This document shows, piece after piece, positions 55,726 to 60,762 of a stretch of 60,762 bases of DNA. The notes under the pieces are model-generated. The model searched no databases. It was given only the letters and a program-made list of their open reading frames with translations, and had not been told where the DNA came from. Position numbers and translations under genes: made by a program. Position 1 is the first letter of the stretch. Each line of letters begins with the position of its first letter. Source of the stretch: Gammaproteobacteria bacterium (GTDB lineage Bacteria > Pseudomonadota > Gammaproteobacteria > Steroidobacterales > Woeseiaceae); assembly GCA_003331585.1 (NCBI GenBank), contig QOPG01000008.1:1-60762 (forward strand). Direction: 5' to 3'.

Positions 55726-57393
55726 CTATCCATGAATATATTTCCATGGATTTGTTTCGGAGTCTTTTTCTATCAGAACCTCGATAATTGCAGGATGATC
55801 TTTTTCGATTGCCTTTGCAAGTATGGGCTTAAATTCTGATGGAGATTTAACTTGAAATCCATCGACACCGAAAGATTCGGCTGTTTTCATAAAATCAGGA
55901 TTGGTTAAATCTGCTCCAATTATATTTGATTGAAAACGATCTTTTTGATCTCTTCTGACATTTCCAAATGAATTATTATTAAATAAAACAGTTATAACTC
56001 CGAGTTTGTGTTGGACAGCTGTTGATAATTCTGGCATCGCAAACATAAATCCGCCATCTCCGATTATTGATACAACCGATTTATCTGGCTTGGCTGCTTT
56101 AACTCCTAAAGCGGTAGGAAAACCAAAACCCAAAGTTCCTTGGTATCCAGATGAAACATAGGTTCTTGGCTCATACACTGGAAATCCATAATAGGATGTA
56201 AATCCAGCTTGACATAGTTCTTCAACAAAAAAGCCATCTCTCGGTAAAACATCACGAATAACATCGAGGTATGATACCTGTGGTTGAATCTTTTCTATCG
56301 CTGTTCTCATTTTTGCCTTCACTGCTGAAATTCTATCTAGATCTCCTTTTTTGAAACCTTTCTTTTCTACCATCTTGATCAATTCGGAGACCCCATCTAC
56401 CGAATCAGCAATAATCCCCACATCCGGCTTTAAGCGAGTCATTTCTTCAGGGTCTATATCAATTCTAATTAGTTTTGGTGCATTCGGTCTGACTGATCCC
56501 ATCCATCCTGGTGGCGATCTATCATAATATTTCATCATTGAAAGCCAGCGCATATATTGCATTTCTAGTCTTGAGCCGATACCAATTAATAGATCTGTGC
56601 TATTCCATAATTTTCTTGCAGCAGCTGATGATACGCCTACATCACTATCTTCGCTTACCACTCCTCGTCCACTTCTTAAAGATGTAGATGCCGCTCCCAA
56701 TAATGACGATAATTCTCTTACTTCTTCGCTAGCATGTTGAGCACCGGCTCCGCTCATAATCATGATATTCTTTGATTTGGAAATCAGTTCTGCTGCCTCT
56801 TTAATTGAATCTTTATCTATATCAGGTTTATCGATAACTTGATTCCCAGGCAACATCTCAACATCCCATTGTTGAGCCATAGTATCCCAGCACATCTCAA
56901 CAGACACTGGCCCAGGTCGACCACTTTGCATTTTGCGAAAAGCATCATTTATAAATGATGATGTCTGACTTGGATCAGATATATGTCCTGCGTATTTAAT
57001 GATGGTCTCTAGGGTGCCGGTTTGGCTGGATAACTCATGAAGATGCCCTCTGCCTTTACCTAAAAACTCAGCTGGGACCTGACCTGTCATGCATAAAAGA
57101 GGCACATTTCCTCCAGCTGCAGTGCATAAAGCGGCAGTTGTATTCAAAACACCTGGTCCTGGAACTACTGAAAATGCTCCGGGTTTTCCTGTAGCTTTTG
57201 AGTATCCATAAGCCATGTAAGCAGCGCCTTGCTCGTGACGTGAAATTATTGTCTTAATTTCAGGTAAATTATATAAAGCATCAAATATTGGATATGTCTG
57301 CGCTCCTGGAAGCCCAAAAACGGTATCAATTCCATTGGCTTTGGCAGACAAAACCATTGCTTCACCACCTGTCATTTTTTTAGTTTTACTCAC
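55726..57393 (-). CDS. Thiamine-diphosphate enzyme, acetolactate synthase-like
   Basis: I start at the GTG at 57393 (VSKTKKMTGGEAM, 555 residues). It overlaps the upstream stop as GTGA and has an AAGGA site seven bases upstream. The frame continues to 57456 but would lie inside the upstream gene. The family hallmarks are the catalytic Glu54 in RHEQGAAYMAYGY, VPGPGVLN, and the ThDP/Mg motif IGDGGFMFAMPEL with the Asn-Asn-Ser of VLFNNNSFGN. Relatives include acetolactate synthase, sulfoacetaldehyde acetyltransferase and 2-oxo-acid decarboxylases. No small regulatory subunit is near, so a decarboxylase or a catabolic acyl transfer is likelier than branched-chain synthesis. Confidence 0.88.
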   Translation of the reverse strand: MSKTKKMTGGEAMVLSAKANGIDTVFGLPGAQTYPIFDALYNLPEIKTIISRHEQGAAYMAYGYSKATGKPGAFSVVPGPGVLNTTAALCTAAGGNVPLLCMTGQVPAEFLGKGRGHLHELSSQTGTLETIIKYAGHISDPSQTSSFINDAFRKMQSGRPGPVSVEMCWDTMAQQWDVEMLPGNQVIDKPDIDKDSIKEAAELISKSKNIMIMSGAGAQHASEEVRELSSLLGAASTSLRSGRGVVSEDSDVGVSSAAARKLWNSTDLLIGIGSRLEMQYMRWLSMMKYYDRSPPGWMGSVRPNAPKLIRIDIDPEEMTRLKPDVGIIADSVDGVSELIKMVEKKGFKKGDLDRISAVKAKMRTAIEKIQPQVSYLDVIRDVLPRDGFFVEELCQAGFTSYYGFPVYEPRTYVSSGYQGTLGFGFPTALGVKAAKPDKSVVSIIGDGGFMFAMPELSTAVQHKLGVITVLFNNNSFGNVRRDQKDRFQSNIIGADLTNPDFMKTAESFGVDGFQVKSPSEFKPILAKAIEKDHPAIIEVLIEKDSETNPWKYIHG

Positions 57394-58625
57394 ATCACTA
57401 TCCTTGTATAAACAAAACCTATTGCAAACACTGTCATAATCACGATACAACTCCAATTCCAGATAACCAATGAAGTCTTAGGTCTATATTTTTGTGGAAT
57501 TTTAGGAGAGGTTATTGCCTTGTAATTATAGTAGCCAATGGTTGGTGCTGCAATTAATCCAACACTCGTAGCAAAATAGAGAAAAGCTTTAAAACTGCTT
57601 AGCAAGAATAATAATATTACAATTATTCCAATTACTTGTATCGCAGAGAATAATTTATAACGATCAGGTAAATCTTTTGCTCTGCCTGTCATTATTCCAG
57701 ATAATCTATCCGTAAGACGAGGCATTACGTCCATAAGGGCGATTAGGGTTGACCACATTACAGCTAAACCCGCGCTCGCAATAATTGGATATGACCAATC
57801 CCCTATGGTTTCGGTAAAGACACTGAATAATTCGGATGCGAATTCTGGAGGGGTGACTGGAACCGATCTTCCGGTTTCAAAAAGAACAGCAGTTCCTAGG
57901 ATAACAAAACAAATAGCTAAAAATAATGTAAGAAAATATCCAATTTTAAAATCTCTCACTGCTGTTTCAGCATTAAATTCATCTGCATTTAATTTTCTTT
58001 TTTCACATACCCATTTTGAAAATAAAACTGCTCCATTTGTTGGCATCGGCATCCATCCAGCCACTGCTATAACAAAAAGAGACAACTCCATATTCATATC
58101 AATATCTGCAAAAACAGATCTTCCATCAGACCCTAAGCTTGGAAATGCAAACACTAATGCAACCAGAGTTAACAAAGAAAAGATTGCCACTAGAAAACGA
58201 ACAATATTTTCAGCTTTTGAATACTGACCATTCATCAGGATGACTGCAGAAATCAAAGTGATCATAATCGCAACATGAGGAGCTGAATAACTAACATCAA
58301 AAATATTAATAAATAATCCTGCAGTGACAAGAGCGACAGCACTTGTTGCAATAAATGTATCCACTACAAAACCAGCCATCAACCAAACTAATGCCAATTT
58401 ACTTATTTCTCCATAAGCTCTAACTAAGCTCTCCCCTGTAGCATTTGCATAATCAACCGCAAATCTAAATGCAGGATACTTTATTAAAGTCACCGCAATG
58501 ATCAGCCATAAAAGAGAAAGCCCATAATCTGCTCCAGCTTGAGTTGAATAAACTAAATGTGAGACGCCAACACCAACAGCCGCAAGCATCATCCCCGGGC
58601 CAATCCGAGATAATATTTTATTCAC
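57390..58625 (-). CDS. Nramp-superfamily transporter lacking the canonical metal ligands
   Basis: The 411-residue, 11-helix protein has the Nramp start ILSRIGPGMMLAAVG and TQAGADYGLSLLW. The helix 1 motif DPGN that binds Mn2+ or Fe2+ is GVSH here (20-23), and the helix 6 MPHN is MPTN (194-197). Canonical MntH activity is therefore doubtful. It may carry another ion, or an organic solute. It lies between ALDH (4-base gap) and the ThDP enzyme (4-base overlap). Confidence 0.83.
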   Translation of the reverse strand: MNKILSRIGPGMMLAAVGVGVSHLVYSTQAGADYGLSLLWLIIAVTLIKYPAFRFAVDYANATGESLVRAYGEISKLALVWLMAGFVVDTFIATSAVALVTAGLFINIFDVSYSAPHVAIMITLISAVILMNGQYSKAENIVRFLVAIFSLLTLVALVFAFPSLGSDGRSVFADIDMNMELSLFVIAVAGWMPMPTNGAVLFSKWVCEKRKLNADEFNAETAVRDFKIGYFLTLFLAICFVILGTAVLFETGRSVPVTPPEFASELFSVFTETIGDWSYPIIASAGLAVMWSTLIALMDVMPRLTDRLSGIMTGRAKDLPDRYKLFSAIQVIGIIVILLFLLSSFKAFLYFATSVGLIAAPTIGYYNYKAITSPKIPQKYRPKTSLVIWNWSCIVIMTVFAIGFVYTRIVM

Positions 58626-58629
58626 TACT

Positions 58630-60045
58630 TTATGCCTTAGCTACATTAACAATTTGAATATTGGTGTATTCATGAAGACCTTCTTCAGCAAATTCGACCC
58701 CAATGCCTGAACATTTAACTCCACCAAACGGAACATTAGGTGCTATCCCGCCATGCCCGTTAACCCATGCAGTCCCACATTCAAGTCGACTTGCCACTTC
58801 AGCAGCTCTTTCAAGATCAGAAGACCAAACTGATCCTCCAAGGCCTGTTTCCAGTGAATTAGCGCTCTTAATTGCGTCTTCTAATTCTGAGTATTTGATA
58901 ATAGGTAATAAAGGTCCGAATTGCTCCTCATCAACTATTCTCATACCATCTTTGACATCAGCAACTAATGTATATGGCATAAAGTATCCGGGTTCATCAG
59001 GAATCTCACCGCCACAAAGTACTTTACCGCCCTGTTTTTTTGCATCTTCAAAGAGGTCGACAACCTTGTCGTATTGCATTTTATTTTGAATGGGTCCTTG
59101 TAAATTATTTTCATCAAGACCATCACCCATTGGGATCCCTGAAGCTGCTTCAGCTAATTTCTCACATAACTCATCATGCACTGATTCATGAACATAAAGC
59201 CTTTTAAGCGCAGCGCATGTCTGTCCATTATTCAAAAAAGCACCCTGGACTATTTCTGCTGCCGCAACGTCTGGGTCCACATCATCCAGAACAATACCGG
59301 CATCGTTTCCACCCAATTCAAGAGTCAATCTCTTAAGAGTAGCAGAAGAACTACTCATAACTTTTTTTCCTGTTGGTATTGATCCAGTAAAAATAATTTT
59401 TTGTATATTTTCATGTTCTGTCATCCATTGACCAAGCTCATCTTCACCGGCAACGCAGTTAAGAACACCAGGAGGAAGAACGGCACTAATAATTTCGGCT
59501 AATCTCAATGAACTCAGAGGTGTATATGGAGATGGTTTCATTACCACAGTATTACCAGCTCTAATTGCTGGCACCACATGCCACACTGCAATCATTAGCG
59601 GCCAATTCCATGGAAGGATTGAACCAACTACACCAATTGGTTTTCTTGTTTGAACAATTTTTGCATTTTCATCATCAACAATTACTTTTTCAGGAAGTTT
59701 TAGTGTACTCGTATAACCAGCCCATCCTGCCGCTCCACCCAACTCAAAACGAGAACCTGCCCCTTCAAGAGGTTTTCCTTGTTCTTGAGTAAGCAGCTTC
59801 GCTAATTCCTCTGAATGTGATGCTATTGCTGAAGATATTTTTCCGCATACTCCTGCCCTTTCCTCATCAGAAACTCTTGACCAACTTTCATATGCCTTTG
59901 CTGCCGCTTCAACAGCCTGATCTAAATGAGCTTTTGATGCAATTGGACAATCAGCCAACACTTCTTCGTTTGCTGGATTAATAACTGAAAATGTATTATC
60001 GGAATATACTTTTTGACCATTTATTATCATTCCGTAATCAGACAT
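58630..60045 (-). CDS. NAD(P)+-dependent aldehyde dehydrogenase
   Basis: The 471-residue protein has the complete ALDH apparatus: the N-terminal FSVINPANEEVLA, the NAD-binding ILPWNWPLM (143-151) and KPSPYTPLS, the general base Glu243 in LELGGNDAG, the nucleophile Cys277 in NNGQTCAALKRLY, and EEQFGPLLP. It oxidises an aldehyde to the acid in the cytoplasm. It is the first gene of a seven-gene run that also encodes a spermidine-dehydrogenase-like enzyme, a natural source of aldehydes, but the exported SpdH-like product would need to enter the cell first. Confidence 0.93.
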   Translation of the reverse strand: MSDYGMIINGQKVYSDNTFSVINPANEEVLADCPIASKAHLDQAVEAAAKAYESWSRVSDEERAGVCGKISSAIASHSEELAKLLTQEQGKPLEGAGSRFELGGAAGWAGYTSTLKLPEKVIVDDENAKIVQTRKPIGVVGSILPWNWPLMIAVWHVVPAIRAGNTVVMKPSPYTPLSSLRLAEIISAVLPPGVLNCVAGEDELGQWMTEHENIQKIIFTGSIPTGKKVMSSSSATLKRLTLELGGNDAGIVLDDVDPDVAAAEIVQGAFLNNGQTCAALKRLYVHESVHDELCEKLAEAASGIPMGDGLDENNLQGPIQNKMQYDKVVDLFEDAKKQGGKVLCGGEIPDEPGYFMPYTLVADVKDGMRIVDEEQFGPLLPIIKYSELEDAIKSANSLETGLGGSVWSSDLERAAEVASRLECGTAWVNGHGGIAPNVPFGGVKCSGIGVEFAEEGLHEYTNIQIVNVAKA

Positions 60046-60174
60046 TACAATACCTCCTAATTTTTCATGTTTAATATCGTCTAACTAAAATCATCGATTA
60101 AAAAATACAGCACTGATTATTCAATCGTTAAACTTCGATAGCCGATAACAATATTTATGTTGTATAAAATAGAG

Positions 60175-60180
60175 TATAAT
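60175..60180 (+). promoter_or_regulatory. Possible -10 element for the sulfatase gene
   Basis: A perfect TATAAT lies 31 bases before the sulfatase ATG (60211), in the 165-base gap divergent from ALDH. No good -35 hexamer is visible at the right spacing, so this is only a suggestion. Confidence 0.3.
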
Positions 60181-60210
60181 CAAAAAGTATGACTTTAAGG
60201 TAATTAATTG

Positions 60211-60762
60211 ATGTTACACCCCAGAACAAAGCATTTTAGAAGATTCGTACTGTCTATTTTTGCTCCTATTATCCTCTCTCTAAATGCTTTTGCAGATGAT
60301 CGTCCCAATATTATATTAATTGTTGCAGACGATTTAGGTTACTCAGATCTTGGTGTATTTGGCAGTGAAATAAAAACACCGAATCTAGATAAAATTGCAA
60401 ATAAGGGAATTCAGCTAACAAACTATTATACCGCTCCAACATGCGGTCCAACTCGAGCAATGTTATTGACAGGGATTGATAACCATCTTGCCGGGTTAGG
60501 AACAAATTCTGCTGCACTAAGAAGATTGCCCGAATTAAGGGGCCGTCCTGGATATGAAGGTTACCTCAATGATTCAGTAATTCCTTTCCCAAAAACTCTT
60601 AACGAATCTGGTTACAGCACCTATATGACAGGTAAATGGCATTTGGGAAAAATAAAAGGAAAATTACCAACAGATCAAGGTTTTGATAGATATTTTGGCA
60701 TTGTTGACGGTGGAGGAAGTCATTTTTCTGATGCAACTGGAACCTTTTCTGGTACTCCTATT
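60211..60762 (+). CDS. Secreted sulfatase, C-terminus beyond the window
   Basis: The frame stays open from the ATG at 60211 to the last base (184 codons seen). An AAGG ribosome site lies ten bases upstream. A signal peptide (about 1-28, ending NAFA) precedes [21 protein letters not shown], the sulfatase opening with the metal-binding Asp pair (Asp40, Asp41). The signature CGPTR (Cys78 to Arg82) is the CxPxR type, so Cys78 is the residue converted to formylglycine. YMTGKWHLG follows. It hydrolyses a sulfate ester outside the cytoplasm. The substrate is unknown. Confidence 0.93.
   Translation, partial: MLHPRTKHFRRFVLSIFAPIILSLNAFADDRPNIILIVADDLGYSDLGVFGSEIKTPNLDKIANKGIQLTNYYTAPTCGPTRAMLLTGIDNHLAGLGTNSAALRRLPELRGRPGYEGYLNDSVIPFPKTLNESGYSTYMTGKWHLGKIKGKLPTDQGFDRYFGIVDGGGSHFSDATGTFSGTPI

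Noticed and set aside
57805-59089. Long plus-strand frames of 128-140 codons
   Set aside because: They are antisense to the Nramp-like and ALDH genes, with no ribosome site and no recognisable domain.

Overview
This window is an AT-rich, gene-dense stretch (about 90 percent coding, no gap over 300 bases without a gene). It most resembles an oligotrophic marine gammaproteobacterium. The clues are a fabA-fabB pair, PhoB/PhoR, S-formylglutathione hydrolase and DadA, together with a TonB-dependent receptor, a sulfatase, a CBM9/barrel protein and many Na+-coupled transporters, as expected of low-GC pelagic lineages. The exact lineage cannot be fixed from the sequence. I saw no rRNA, tRNA, CRISPR array, insertion sequence or prophage gene.

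Region 1 (1-13.1 kb, nearly all minus strand) is a phosphate-starvation island. In transcription order it holds phoB, phoR, a porin, phoU, pstS, pstC, pstA, pstB, a beta-helix-like lipoprotein and a TonB-dependent receptor that runs off the left edge. I found Pho-box-like repeats (two 7-base units, 4-base spacer, 11-base period) before phoB, the porin (three units), pstS, the receptor and, more weakly, the lipoprotein. This suggests that the receptor and lipoprotein belong to the Pho regulon.

Region 2 (13.1-27.9 kb) is mixed. It has an EVE-domain protein, a secreted His/Cys-rich TPR lipoprotein, a GTP cyclohydrolase II-like enzyme, a D-amino-acid-oxidase-like Tat lipoprotein whose domain order looks circularly permuted, and a fabA-fabB-fghA-hydrolase operon. 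It also has an organophosphate/sugar-phosphate-type MFS carrier, a dadA plus NSS-transporter pair, a secreted amidohydrolase and two unrecognised proteins.

Region 3 (27.9-39.5 kb) has a translationally coupled trio (two phytoene-desaturase-like flavoproteins and a GcvT-family protein), a DmpA-type P1 peptidase, a DUF5916-like outer-membrane protein, a racemase/D-cysteine-desulfhydrase-like pair and a second copy of the TPR family. It closes with a strong bidirectional terminator.

Region 4 (39.5-50 kb) has a four-gene run of exported proteins: a PQQ dehydrogenase with an N-terminal cytochrome c, an M24 peptidase, a Tat-exported HisC-like aminotransferase and an NHL propeller. After it come a TagO-like periplasmic protein, a ferredoxin-NADP reductase, and a flavin oxidase paired with an NhaC antiporter.

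Region 5 (50-60.8 kb) is a seven-gene minus-strand run: aldehyde dehydrogenase, Nramp-like protein lacking the usual metal ligands, ThDP enzyme, spermidine-dehydrogenase-like Tat flavoprotein, N-acyl-D-amino-acid deacylase, M23-like protein and SSS symporter. A divergent sulfatase runs off the right edge.

A recurrent theme outside the Pho island is enzymes acting on amines, peptides and D-amino acids, many exported by Sec, lipoprotein or Tat routes, each near a Na+-coupled carrier. The strongest candidates for something undescribed are the permuted oxidase, the His/Cys TPR family, the GcvT/flavoprotein trio and the seven-gene amine/D-amino-acid operon.
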